DNA of 64,000 bases, taken from contig NZ_LIYH01000006.1 in the NCBI RefSeq assembly GCF_001905885.1, positions 62,001-126,000 of the forward strand, in the 5' to 3' direction. Both the position numbers and the translations under genes were made by a program. Below the pieces are notes generated by a model. The model made no database searches. It saw nothing but the letters and a program-made list of their open reading frames with translations, and was not told the DNA's origin. How positions within the stretch are numbered: the first letter of the stretch is position 1; each line of letters begins with the position of its first letter. The DNA is from Streptomyces sp. CB03234. GTDB lineage: Bacteria > Actinomycetota > Actinomycetes > Streptomycetales > Streptomycetaceae. This document shows, piece by piece, positions 27,760-35,342 of this stretch.

Positions 27760-29160
27760 TCACGCGACCGGCGCGTACTGCTTCAGCTCAGAGGCCTTGA
27801 TCACCGACGGCGGCGTCCTACCTGGGGGAAGCGCGGCAGCCGCCAACCAGTACAGCCGCATCCCCTCGTCCCGGAGGTTCACGGCCGCATTCACATCACG
27901 GTCGTGCACGACACCGCACTCCCGGCAGGTCCACTCTCGCACCGACACATCCAGACGCGGCCCCTTCACAAGACAGGCCGAGCAACGCCGCGTAGACGGG
28001 AAGAACCGGTCCACGACCACCAGCGTCCGCCCGTACCACTCGCACTTGTAACGGAGCTGCCTCAGCAGCTCACCCCACGCCGCATCCCGGATGGCCTGAT
28101 TCAACTTGGCCTTCCGCCTCCGTCCCTTGCCGACCGCTGGACGCATCAGGTTGGAGATGGGCAGCTTCTCCACCACGAGCACGTGGTTCTCGCGCACGAG
28201 GCGGGTGGTGAACTGGTCCAACATGTCCCTCCGGACATCGCTGATGAGCGCGTACAGCTGGGCGATCCGCTGCCGGACCCTCCCTCGGTTCTTCGAACTC
28301 TTCTCCTTCCGGTGGAGCTGCCGCTGGAGATCGGCGAGCTGCTTCGCGTACTTCTTCAAAAGACGGGGATGCTCCAGCTTCCTGCCGTCGTCCAGCGTCA
28401 CCAGAGCAGCCAGCCCCAGATCCAGCCCCACGGCCTTCGGCGCCCGCGAGCCCGGCGCAAAGGCGGCAGGTAGGGGCGTGATCCGCTCCTCCACCAGCAT
28501 CGACAGGAAATACCGCCCTGCCCGGTCTCTGGTCACGCTCAACCTCACCGGCACCACACCGGCGGGCAGTGCCCTGGACCATCGCACATCGAGCGGAGCC
28601 GTCTGCTTGGCCAGCGTCACCAGGCCGGTCCCCGGCCGCTCCGGATCCTCAAGCCAGCGAAAGCCCGTACGAACATAGGTTGCCGAGTCCTGTCTCGTCC
28701 GCTTCCTTTTGAAACTCGGGTACTTCGCGGTCTTCCGGAAGAACCGCTGGAATGCCCCGTCCAGGTGGCGCAGGGCCTGCTGGAGGACCGTCGAGGAGAT
28801 CGCCTGCAGCCACGACGTGGCCTCGGCCCGGCGCCAGCCAGTGAGAGCGCGGCAGGTTTCCGCGAACCCGAGCGATACGCGGTGGCTCTTCCAGGCCTCT
28901 GAGCGCAGGGCCAAGCCCTGGTTGTAGACCCAGCGGCAGGCTCCGAACGTCTGCTCCAGCTGTTGGGCCTGTTCAGGTGACGGATAGAAACGGAATCGGT
29001 AGGCCCGCTGCCGGGTATCGCATCCTCTGATGCGCGGCTGCATCGGGCCGGACGCACGGCCGTGACGCTCATGCCGGTCGGCGATACCCAGCGCCTCTCG
29101 CTTGACGCGCTTGGCCTCTGCGCCGGTGACCCGTACCGGTCCCTCGACCGCATCCGTCAT
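27760..29160 (-). CDS. tnpB: TnpB, IS200/IS605-type RNA-guided endonuclease (solo element)
   Basis: A 466-residue TnpB with all active-site parts intact. The N-terminal helix-turn-helix region starts AYRFRFYPSPEQAQQLEQTF. RuvC Asp247 is in GLDLGLAAL, Glu331 in VVEKLPISNL and Asp422 in HDRDVNAAVN, with a four-Cys zinc finger at 393, 396, 412 and 415. TnpB proteins cut DNA guided by an omega RNA made from the gene's 3' end and element end, which helps the element persist. No TnpA lies nearby, so this is an IS1341-type solo element or a domesticated copy. I chose ATG 29160 (MTDAVEG) behind GGGGGC. A TTG 16 codons earlier is also open. The guide RNA would extend past 27760 towards about 27620. 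Confidence 0.9.
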   Translation of the reverse strand: MTDAVEGPVRVTGAEAKRVKREALGIADRHERHGRASGPMQPRIRGCDTRQRAYRFRFYPSPEQAQQLEQTFGACRWVYNQGLALRSEAWKSHRVSLGFAETCRALTGWRRAEATSWLQAISSTVLQQALRHLDGAFQRFFRKTAKYPSFKRKRTRQDSATYVRTGFRWLEDPERPGTGLVTLAKQTAPLDVRWSRALPAGVVPVRLSVTRDRAGRYFLSMLVEERITPLPAAFAPGSRAPKAVGLDLGLAALVTLDDGRKLEHPRLLKKYAKQLADLQRQLHRKEKSSKNRGRVRQRIAQLYALISDVRRDMLDQFTTRLVRENHVLVVEKLPISNLMRPAVGKGRRRKAKLNQAIRDAAWGELLRQLRYKCEWYGRTLVVVDRFFPSTRRCSACLVKGPRLDVSVREWTCRECGVVHDRDVNAAVNLRDEGMRLYWLAAAALPPGRTPPSVIKASELKQYAPVA

Positions 29161-29313
29161 CGCCTTGCCCCCGATTCGATCTACGGAACAGCACTCCAGT
29201 GCGTTCAACGAACACCTGGGCGGGAGGTCACGGGTGGGGAACGTCGTGGTCTTGGGATTCGCGTGCTGTGTAGAGTGGGGACGCCCCTCGCGTGCGGCTC
29301 TGACGTGCGCGAT

Positions 29314-29387
29314 GCCGCCTTAGCTCAGTTGGCCAGAGCAACGGATTTGTAACCCGTAGGTCGTCGGTTCGATTCCGACAGGCGGCT
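29314..29387 (+). tRNA. tRNA-Thr (anticodon TGT)
   Basis: A 74-nt cloverleaf. Acceptor GCCGCCT pairs with AGGCGGC and the discriminator is T. The D arm is GCTC/GAGC, the anticodon loop TTTGTAA gives TGT (reads ACA), and the T arm is GTCGG/CCGAC around TTCGATT. CCA is not encoded. The last pair of the anticodon stem next to the loop is A-C, an unusual mismatch. A perfect terminator follows. Confidence 0.93.
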
Positions 29388-29395
29388 CCCTGCGC

Positions 29396-29428
29396 AAGGC
29401 CCCGGACGGTATCCGTCCGGGGCCTTTT
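29396..29428 (+). terminator. Terminator after tRNA-Thr
   Basis: A 14-bp perfect stem (AAGGCCCCGGACGG at 29396-29409 with 29413-29426), loop TAT, followed by TT. It can also serve the convergent oxidoreductase gene. Confidence 0.85.
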
Positions 29429-29445
29429 GCGTGTCCTGTGTGTGC

Positions 29446-30837
29446 TCAGTGGCGGCCGGAGACGCGGTCGGCGAGGGTGGCGACGCGGTCGGTGGTGGGG
29501 GTGTGGGTGGTGGCTTCGCGGCGGTCGGCGGTGCGGTAGGCGGCGTAGAGGGTGTGCACGCCGAGCCAGCGGAGGGGTTCGGGTTCCCAGGGGCGGACCT
29601 TGTGGTTGACCCAGGGGAGGGTGGTGAGGTCGGTGGGGCCGGACTGGCCGGAGTCCTGCTGGATCAGGTCGCGGAGGGTGCGGGCGGCGAGGTTGGCGGT
29701 GGCGACGCCGGAGCCGACGTAGCCGCCGGCCCAGCCGAGGCCGGTGGAGCGGTCCAGGGTGACGGTGGCGCACCAGTCGCGGGGGACGCCGAGGACGCCG
29801 GACCAGGCGTGGGCGATCGACGTGCCGGCGAGCCTGGGGAAGAGGCGGATGAGGATCTCGCGGAGGGCGTCGATGGTGGCGGGCTGGGTGCGGCCGTCGT
29901 TGTCGGTCTTCGACCCGTAGCGGTACGGGATGCCTCGGCCGCCCAGCGCGATGCGGTCGTCGGCGGTGCGCTGGGCGTACATGTAGGCGTGGGCCATGTC
30001 GCCGAGGGTTTCGCGGCCGGTCCAGCCGAGGTCGTCCCATACGTCCTGGGGCAAAGGCTCGGTGACGATCATGGAGGAGTTCATGGGGAGCCAGGTGCGC
30101 TTGTGGCCCTTGATGCTCGCGGTGAACCCTTCGGTGCAGCGCAGGACATAGGGGGCGCGGACCGTGCCGTACGGGGTGATGGCGTGCTTGGGCTTGATCT
30201 CGGTGACGGGCGTGGATTCGTGGATGGTGACGCCGAGGGCTTCCACGGTGGCGGCCAGGCCCTTGACCAGCTTGGCCGGGTGGACGCGGGCGCCGTGCGG
30301 GGTCCAGGTGGAGCCGACGGCGCCGGTGACGCGGACGCGGTCGGCGGTCTCGCGGGCGCCGTACAGCTCGCGGTCGGTCTCGCCGAAGGCGACCTCGACG
30401 GAGTGGAACGCCTTGAGGCGGGCCAACTGGGCGGGCGTGTAGGCGACTTCGAGGACGCCGCCCTGGTGGATGTCGGCGTCGATCTTCTCCTCGGACGCGG
30501 TGGTGACGACTTCGGTGACCGTGTCGTTCATCGCCTGCTGGAGGCGTACGGCGGCCTCGTGGCCGTGCGCCTTGGCGTAGCGGTCGCGGCCGGCGATGCC
30601 GTTGTAGAGCCAGCCACCGTTGCGGCCGGAAGCGCCGTAGCCGCAGAACTTCCCTTCCAGGACGATGATGTTGAGGAAGGGAACGGCCTTCTTCAGGTAG
30701 TACGCGGTCCACAGTCCGGTGTAGCCGCCGCCGACGATGCAGACGTCGGCCGTGGTGTCGCCGGGGAGGGGCTCCCGGGGAGCGGGGGTGCCTTCCTGTG
30801 CGTACCAGAACGATATGCCGCCGTTGACGGTGCTCAT
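29446..30837 (-). CDS. FAD-dependent oxidoreductase (DAO/glycine-oxidase-like)
   Basis: A 463-residue flavoenzyme of the DAO superfamily. The FAD-binding motif is VCIVGGGYTGLWTAYYL (about residues 32-48), with Glu at the end of strand 2 (IIVLEGKFCGYGASGRNGGW). The C-terminal part has the second FAD contact GLGWAGGYVGSGVATANLA. Relatives oxidise secondary or tertiary amines such as sarcosine, betaine derivatives, or gamma-glutamylputrescine (PuuB-like). The GASGRNGGW motif fits that group, but the substrate is not shown. ATG 30837. It diverges from the phosphotransferase gene with only about 60 bp between starts. Confidence 0.87.
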   Translation of the reverse strand: MSTVNGGISFWYAQEGTPAPREPLPGDTTADVCIVGGGYTGLWTAYYLKKAVPFLNIIVLEGKFCGYGASGRNGGWLYNGIAGRDRYAKAHGHEAAVRLQQAMNDTVTEVVTTASEEKIDADIHQGGVLEVAYTPAQLARLKAFHSVEVAFGETDRELYGARETADRVRVTGAVGSTWTPHGARVHPAKLVKGLAATVEALGVTIHESTPVTEIKPKHAITPYGTVRAPYVLRCTEGFTASIKGHKRTWLPMNSSMIVTEPLPQDVWDDLGWTGRETLGDMAHAYMYAQRTADDRIALGGRGIPYRYGSKTDNDGRTQPATIDALREILIRLFPRLAGTSIAHAWSGVLGVPRDWCATVTLDRSTGLGWAGGYVGSGVATANLAARTLRDLIQQDSGQSGPTDLTTLPWVNHKVRPWEPEPLRWLGVHTLYAAYRTADRREATTHTPTTDRVATLADRVSGRH

Positions 30838-30901
30838 GTGGTTCCTTGGCTGGTGGTGGGTGTGGACGCGTGTGGCGGGACGTTATCGGATGGGGAGTTC
30901 A

Positions 30902-31786
30902 GTGATCGAGGTTCCGGCGGAACTGGCGCGGGTCCAGAGCGAGATCAACGGCGAGGAGGGCCGGGCGTTCATCGCGGCGCTGCCCGGGCGGGCCGAGCGG
31001 TTCCTGGCGGAGTGGGGGCTGCGGCGGACGGGGCCGGTGATGCACGGGTGGTCGGCGCTGGTGCTGCCGGTGGTGGCCGGGGACGGTACCCGTGCCGCGC
31101 TGAAGCTGCAGTTGCTGGACGAGGAGAGCGAGGGCGAGGCGCCGGCGCTGCGCGCGTGGGACGGCAGGGGCGCGGTGCGGCTGCTCGCGGATGATCCGGA
31201 GACCGGGACGCTGCTGCTGGAGCGGCTGGACGAGGGGCGGCACCTGTCGGCGGTGGAGGACGCGCGGGAGGCGACGCGGATCCTCGCCGAGCTGATGGCG
31301 CGGCTGGTGGCGGTGGACGCGCCCGCCGGGATGCGGAGCCTGGGCGACATCGCGGCGGAGATGCTCGACGACGTGCCCGAGGCGGTGGAGGCGCTGGAGA
31401 AGGAGGACGACCGGCGGCTGCTGCGGGACTGCGCGGCGGCGGTACGGGAGGTGGCGGGCGAGCCGGGGGACCGGCTGCTGCACTGGGACCTGCACTTCGA
31501 CAACGTCCTGGCCTCGGACCGGGAACCGTGGCTGGCGATCGACCCCAAGCCGCTGGCCGGCGATCCGGGGTTCGAGCTGCTGCCCTCGCTGTTCAACCGG
31601 TTCGACCCGGACGAGGTGCTGTGGCGGTTCGACCTGATGACGGAGGTCCTCGGGCTGGACCGGGAGCGGGCGAGGGCCTGGACGCTGGGGCGGGTGCTGC
31701 AGGACTCGCTGTGGGACGTGGAGGACGGGGAGACCGTACTGGAGGGGGAGCGCGTACTGGTGGGGCGGATGCTGCTGGGGCGGTAG
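30902..31786 (+). CDS. Aminoglycoside/hydroxyurea-type phosphotransferase (APH(6)-like)
   Basis: A 294-residue kinase-fold protein of the APH(6)/hydroxyurea kinase family. The catalytic loop is LLHWDLHFDNVL and the metal-binding Asp is in AIDPKPLAGDPGFE. The N-lobe has ALKLQLLDEESEGE with the ATP-binding Lys. Family members phosphorylate streptomycin or hydroxyurea, but most genomic homologues have unknown substrates, so resistance is only a possibility. Start GTG 30902 follows GGGGAG. ATG 30890 is an alternative four codons earlier. The fragment of an IS5-type end begins 6 bp after its stop. Confidence 0.85.
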   Translation: MIEVPAELARVQSEINGEEGRAFIAALPGRAERFLAEWGLRRTGPVMHGWSALVLPVVAGDGTRAALKLQLLDEESEGEAPALRAWDGRGAVRLLADDPETGTLLLERLDEGRHLSAVEDAREATRILAELMARLVAVDAPAGMRSLGDIAAEMLDDVPEAVEALEKEDDRRLLRDCAAAVREVAGEPGDRLLHWDLHFDNVLASDREPWLAIDPKPLAGDPGFELLPSLFNRFDPDEVLWRFDLMTEVLGLDRERARAWTLGRVLQDSLWDVEDGETVLEGERVLVGRMLLGR

Positions 31787-31792
31787 TGCTTA

Positions 31793-31868
31793 GAGACCAT
31801 CTCATTTGGCGAGTCTGCGGTAGCAGATGAGGGTGCAGGCGATGCTGGTGAAGGCCAGGAAGTGGTCG
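31793..31868. mobile_element. Remnant of IS5-type element end
   Basis: About 76 bp matching the left end of the IS at 34007, including terminal repeat (GAGACCATCTCATTTGG, two differences from GGGGCCATCTCATTTGG) and the coding end of the transposase. It is preceded by TTA, as is the full copy. The match stops abruptly at about 31868, so the rest was deleted. Confidence 0.85.
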
Positions 31869-31890
31869 CCGCCGGCGGAGCAGGTGGGCA

Positions 31891-31929
31891 CGACAGCGGC
31901 GCGCCCGGGTTCCGGCCGCGCCGCTGTCG
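31891..31929. terminator. Terminator between phosphotransferase and secreted protein genes
   Basis: A 13-bp perfect stem CGACAGCGGCGCG (31891-31903) with 31917-31929, between convergent genes. Confidence 0.75.
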
Positions 31930-31961
31930 AGCTGTGGTCAGCCCTCGGGGGAGCCCCCGGG

Positions 31962-32567
31962 TCAGTGGAGCTTGTTGACGGCGGTCTTCGTCGTGGTGCG
32001 GAAGGCGGACAGCGGGGCGTCCTCGAGGTCGCCCATCTGGCCCCAGCGGACGAGGGTGACGGTGCGGCCGTCGCGGCCGACGGAGAACAGGTGGATGTCG
32101 GAGATGCCGATCTGCGGGTCGGCGGTGTCCAGGCTGTAGACCCAAGCGCCCTCCTCGACGGCGAGCTTGCCGTGGGAGGCGCTGACGGCCTGCAGGCCCG
32201 GGTTCTGCTGCTCCAGCAGGGGGCCGCAGCCGGCGAGGGCCCCGCGGAGGGTGTCGACCAGCTTCACGGCGTCGGCCTCGGTACGGGCGACGGTGGTGAC
32301 CTGGACGCCGTTGGTGTCGAGCTCGGTGCTGAACTCGCGGTAGCGGGTGTTCTGCGCCGGGATCTTGTACGGGGCGCAGAGGACGCCGCCGTTCTCCGGG
32401 ACGCCGGTGAAGACCTGGGTGGCGGTCCACGGCGTCGACGACGGCGGCATCTGGGAGGCGGCGAGGAAGGCGGGCTGGGCAGCGGCCTGCGCCGGGGCTG
32501 TGGCCAGGGCCGCGAGTCCCAGTGCGGCAGCGGCTGCGGTGGCGAGTGCGGTGCGGAGCTTGTTCAT
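31962..32567 (-). CDS. Secreted protein resembling a PknH-like sensor domain
   Basis: A 201-residue exported protein. A signal peptide ends near AQAAAQPAF. The mature part (about 35-200) has two cysteines (GVLCAPYK and LAGCGPLL) and the alternating alpha/beta pattern of the extracytoplasmic PknH-type sensor domain (ARTEADAVKLVDTLRGALAGC, VRWGQMGDLEDAPLSAFRTTTKTAVNKL). There is no kinase or membrane anchor, so it may be a free ligand-binding protein. Family assignment is by general resemblance. It diverges from the membrane-anchored HTH gene, 167 bp away, and the two could be functionally linked. Confidence 0.7.
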   Translation of the reverse strand: MNKLRTALATAAAAALGLAALATAPAQAAAQPAFLAASQMPPSSTPWTATQVFTGVPENGGVLCAPYKIPAQNTRYREFSTELDTNGVQVTTVARTEADAVKLVDTLRGALAGCGPLLEQQNPGLQAVSASHGKLAVEEGAWVYSLDTADPQIGISDIHLFSVGRDGRTVTLVRWGQMGDLEDAPLSAFRTTTKTAVNKLH

Positions 32568-32734
32568 GGTGGTGGATCCCCCGTCGGGTCGTTCGTTCGG
32601 TCAGTGCTCAACCAGCGTGGGGCCGGCGCCCGCCAGCTGCAACGATCACGCGCCCACCAGCCGTCCCGGAACCATTCCACCCCCGCTGACGTGCAAGGAC
32701 GTGAAGGATGGGACGCAGGGTCGAGGGGGATGGA

Positions 32735-33964
32735 ATGCCGAAGGACGCCGCCGTCGAGGAGTTCGCGGGGCTCGTGCGCGCGCTGAAGGCGCGGGACGGG
32801 AGGAGTTACGAGGCGCTGGGCCGGCGGCTGAGCGTCAGCGCGTCCACCCTCCACCGCTACTGCTCGGGCGCGACCGTCCCGGAGGAGTTCGCCGTGGTCG
32901 ACCGCCTCGCCCTGCTGTGCGGGGCGGACGAGGAGGAACGGCGGGCCCTGGAGGCGGCCTGGACGGAGGCGGACCGCGCCCGCCGCCGAGCGGCCTCGCC
33001 CGCGCCCACGCCTGTGCCGGCCGTGTCGGCCGCGCCGGAATCGAACCCGGAACCGTCCACGCCGGAACCGGGCCCCGGCCCCGCCCCGGACCCGACCACG
33101 CCGGACCCGACCGCGCCGGACCCGTCCGCCCCGGACCCGTCCGCGCCGGAGGCGCCCCGCGCCCGCCCCCGTCGTGGCGCCCCCGCTCCCCTCCTCGTCG
33201 CCGCCGCCGTCGCCCTCGTCGTGCTCGCCCTCGCCGCCGCCCTGCTCGGCCACCCCACCCGCACGGCTTCCGCCCCCGCTCCCGCTTCCACCGCTCCGGG
33301 GCGGACCGCGGCCCCCCTCCCCTTCACCTGGAGCATCGGTTCCCAGCTCTGGGAGGGCGGCTGCGGGCACACCTACCTCGTGGACCGGGCCCCCCGCGCG
33401 GTCGCCCCGCCGCCGGTCGCGGCCGACTCCGGGGCGTGGGCCGGGACGCACGGTGCCGTGCACGGCGGGGAGGCGCTGGTGCGGATCACGGTCCAGGGCC
33501 GGTCGCCGTCCGACGCCGTCGTCCTCCATGCCCTGCACGTGCGCGTGGTCGACCGCGCCGCGCCGCTGCCGTGGAACGCGTACCGGATGGCCAACGGCTG
33601 TGGCGGCGCCGTCACCCCGCGCCACTTCGCCGTGGACCTCGACCGGCCGCGCCCGCTCGCGAGGCCCGTCGACGGCCTTGACGCCTCCGGCGCCGAGGTC
33701 CGGAAGATCCCGGCCGTCTCCTTCCCGTACAAGGTCACCTCCTCCGACCCCGAGGAGCTGCTGGTCTCCGCGCGGACGGCGGGCTGCGACTGCCGCTGGT
33801 ACCTGGAGCTGGAGTGGAGCGCCGGGGGCCGTACGGGGACGGTGCGGATCACGGACGGCGGGAAGCCGTTCCGCACGAGCGGGACCAGGGGAAGGCCGGC
33901 GTACGTGCACGACTCCGCCGAAGGGCGCTGGATCACAGACTCGGACTCTGGACAGACCGGGTGA
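32735..33964 (+). CDS. Membrane-anchored XRE-type HTH protein with extracellular domain
   Basis: A 409-residue protein with a one-component transmembrane layout. A cytoplasmic helix-turn-helix is at about residues 8-85 (YEALGRRLSVSASTLHRYCSG). A Pro/Asp/Ala-rich linker with repeated PDPTAPDPS-type units (about 95-145) is followed by one membrane helix (about 150-171) and an extracellular domain of about 230 residues with Cys pairs (GGCGHTYLVD, GCDCRWYLELE). Such proteins may carry a signal from outside straight to DNA, though many streptomycete members have no known target. ATG 32735 (MPKDAAV) follows GAGGGGG. ATG 32708 lacks a ribosome site. It is the last gene before the IS5-type insertion. 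Confidence 0.8.
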   Translation: MPKDAAVEEFAGLVRALKARDGRSYEALGRRLSVSASTLHRYCSGATVPEEFAVVDRLALLCGADEEERRALEAAWTEADRARRRAASPAPTPVPAVSAAPESNPEPSTPEPGPGPAPDPTTPDPTAPDPSAPDPSAPEAPRARPRRGAPAPLLVAAAVALVVLALAAALLGHPTRTASAPAPASTAPGRTAAPLPFTWSIGSQLWEGGCGHTYLVDRAPRAVAPPPVAADSGAWAGTHGAVHGGEALVRITVQGRSPSDAVVLHALHVRVVDRAAPLPWNAYRMANGCGGAVTPRHFAVDLDRPRPLARPVDGLDASGAEVRKIPAVSFPYKVTSSDPEELLVSARTAGCDCRWYLELEWSAGGRTGTVRITDGGKPFRTSGTRGRPAYVHDSAEGRWITDSDSGQTG

Positions 33965-34006
33965 CCGATGAGTAACTTCGACTGACATGGGCTGAGCAAG
34001 CGCTTA

Positions 34007-34858
34007 GGGGCCATCTCATTTGGCGAGTCTGCGGTAGCAGATGAGGGTGCAGGCGATGCTGGTGAAGGCCAGGAAGTGGTCGGCTTCGCGCTCGTAGCGG
34101 CGGTGGAGGCGGCGGCATCCAGCGAGCCATGCCATCGTGCGTTCCACGGTCCAGCGGTGGCGGCCCAGGCGTTGTGAGGACTCAACTCCCTTGCGGGAGA
34201 TGCGGTGGGTAATGCTCGCCCGCGTCACCATCGTCGCAGGCGGTTGTAGTCGTAGCCCTTGTCGGCGTGGAGCTTGCCAGGCTTGCGCCGCCGTCGGCCA
34301 CGGCGCGAGCGGATCGGCGGGATGCCTTTCACGAGAGGGATCAGGGCCTGGCTGTCATGCAGGTTGGCCCCGAGATTCCGACGGAGATGGGCAGACCGGA
34401 GCGTTCCGTGATCAGGTGGATCTTCGAGCCGTACTTGCCCCGGTCGACAGGATTCACCTGTCAGGTCCCCCTTTTCAGGGCTCGCATGTTCACCGAGTCG
34501 ATGGCGCACCGCGACCAGTCCAGCTCGCCATGAGCCCCGAGTTCGTCGAGGACCAGGCGGTGGAGCTGGCCCACACCCTGGCCTTCGACCACTCCGAGAA
34601 CCGCCGGTGGGCCGTCGCCCCGGACGGGCCGAACGACGCGGAAGGCAACTGCTGCCAGGTGCAGCCCGACGTGGCCACGAACACGATCGCGGCCAGCACC
34701 TCCCGGTCACCGTGCCGCCGCCGGCCACCACCTTGCGGCCGCGACGGCGCCTCCGGCACCACCCGCCGGAACAACTCCCACAGCGCGTCCGGCACCAGCC
34801 GCTCAACGATCCCCACCAGGACCCACAGAATACCGGTGTAACCAAATGAGATGGCCTC
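34007..34858. mobile_element. IS5-family insertion sequence, 852 bp
   Basis: Terminal inverted repeats GGGGCCATCTCATTTGG (34007-34023) and its complement with one change (34842-34858) are flanked by TTA on both sides (34004-34006, 34859-34861), a 3-bp target duplication. TTAG (4 bp) is possible if the end is set one base in. It carries one decayed transposase on the minus strand. Confidence 0.9.
34016..34816 (-). pseudogene. IS5-family DDE transposase, multiply frameshifted
   Basis: Reads MGIVERLVPDALWELFRRVV and the N-terminal domain from 34816. It then changes frame after KARVWA to LHRLVLDELGAHGELDWSRC (one base lost), again near ALKRGT where an A4G5 run could in principle be a programmed slip site, and again near ISGANLHDSQAL. 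The last shift is near YDYNRLRRW before ITHRISRKGVESSQRLGRHR and TVERTMAWLAGCRRLHRRYE. DDE motif parts are spread over at least three frames. Even if one shift is programmed, the others make it inactive. Confidence 0.85.
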
Positions 34859-34871
34859 TTAGGCTGCGGTC

Positions 34872-35342
34872 ATGATTCGTAGCGCTGTTGTCGATGACGT
34901 ACCCGCCCTGTACGCGATGGTCCGTGAGCTCGCCGAGTACGAGAAGGCACTGGACGAGGTGCGGGCGAGCGAGGAGCAGTTCCGGAGGGCGCTGTTCGGT
35001 GAGCGGCCCGCGGCGTTCGCGCACATCGCGGAGACGGACGAGGGCCAGGTCGCGGGCTTCGCGCTGTGGTTCCTGAACTTCTCGACGTGGCGCGGGGTGC
35101 ACGGCATCTACCTGGAGGACCTGTATGTGCGGCCCGAGCTGCGCGGCGGCGGGTACGGGAAGGCGCTGCTGCGGGAGCTGGCGCGGATCTGTGTGGCGCG
35201 GGGCTACGAGCGGCTGGAGTGGTCCGTCCTGAACTGGAACACCCCGTCGATCAACTTCTACGAGTCGCTGGGCGCGCGGCCGCAGGACGAGTGGACGGTG
35301 TACCGGCTGACCGACGAGGCGCTGGTGGAGCTGGGGTCGTGA
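34872..35342 (+). CDS. GNAT acetyltransferase, SSAT-like
   Basis: A 156-residue acetyl-CoA-dependent N-acetyltransferase. It follows the spermidine/spermine acetyltransferase pattern: MIRSAVVDDVPALYAMVREL at the start, FNFSTW-like core LWFLNFSTWRGVHGIYLEDL, acetyl-CoA loop RPELRGGGYGKALLREL, and SVLNWNTPSINFYESLGA. Substrate is likely a polyamine, thialysine or similar amine. The IS target duplication ends only 10 bp before its ATG, so its natural ribosome site and promoter are replaced by the IS end, and no Shine-Dalgarno is visible. Expression may be reduced or driven from the IS. Its stop abuts that of the convergent next gene. Confidence 0.88.
   Translation: MIRSAVVDDVPALYAMVRELAEYEKALDEVRASEEQFRRALFGERPAAFAHIAETDEGQVAGFALWFLNFSTWRGVHGIYLEDLYVRPELRGGGYGKALLRELARICVARGYERLEWSVLNWNTPSINFYESLGARPQDEWTVYRLTDEALVELGS

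Noticed and set aside
31793..34858. A composite transposon carrying the secreted protein and HTH genes
   Set aside because: The left copy is a 76-bp remnant and both point the same way. No duplication is shared by the outer ends, so joint transposition is not supported.
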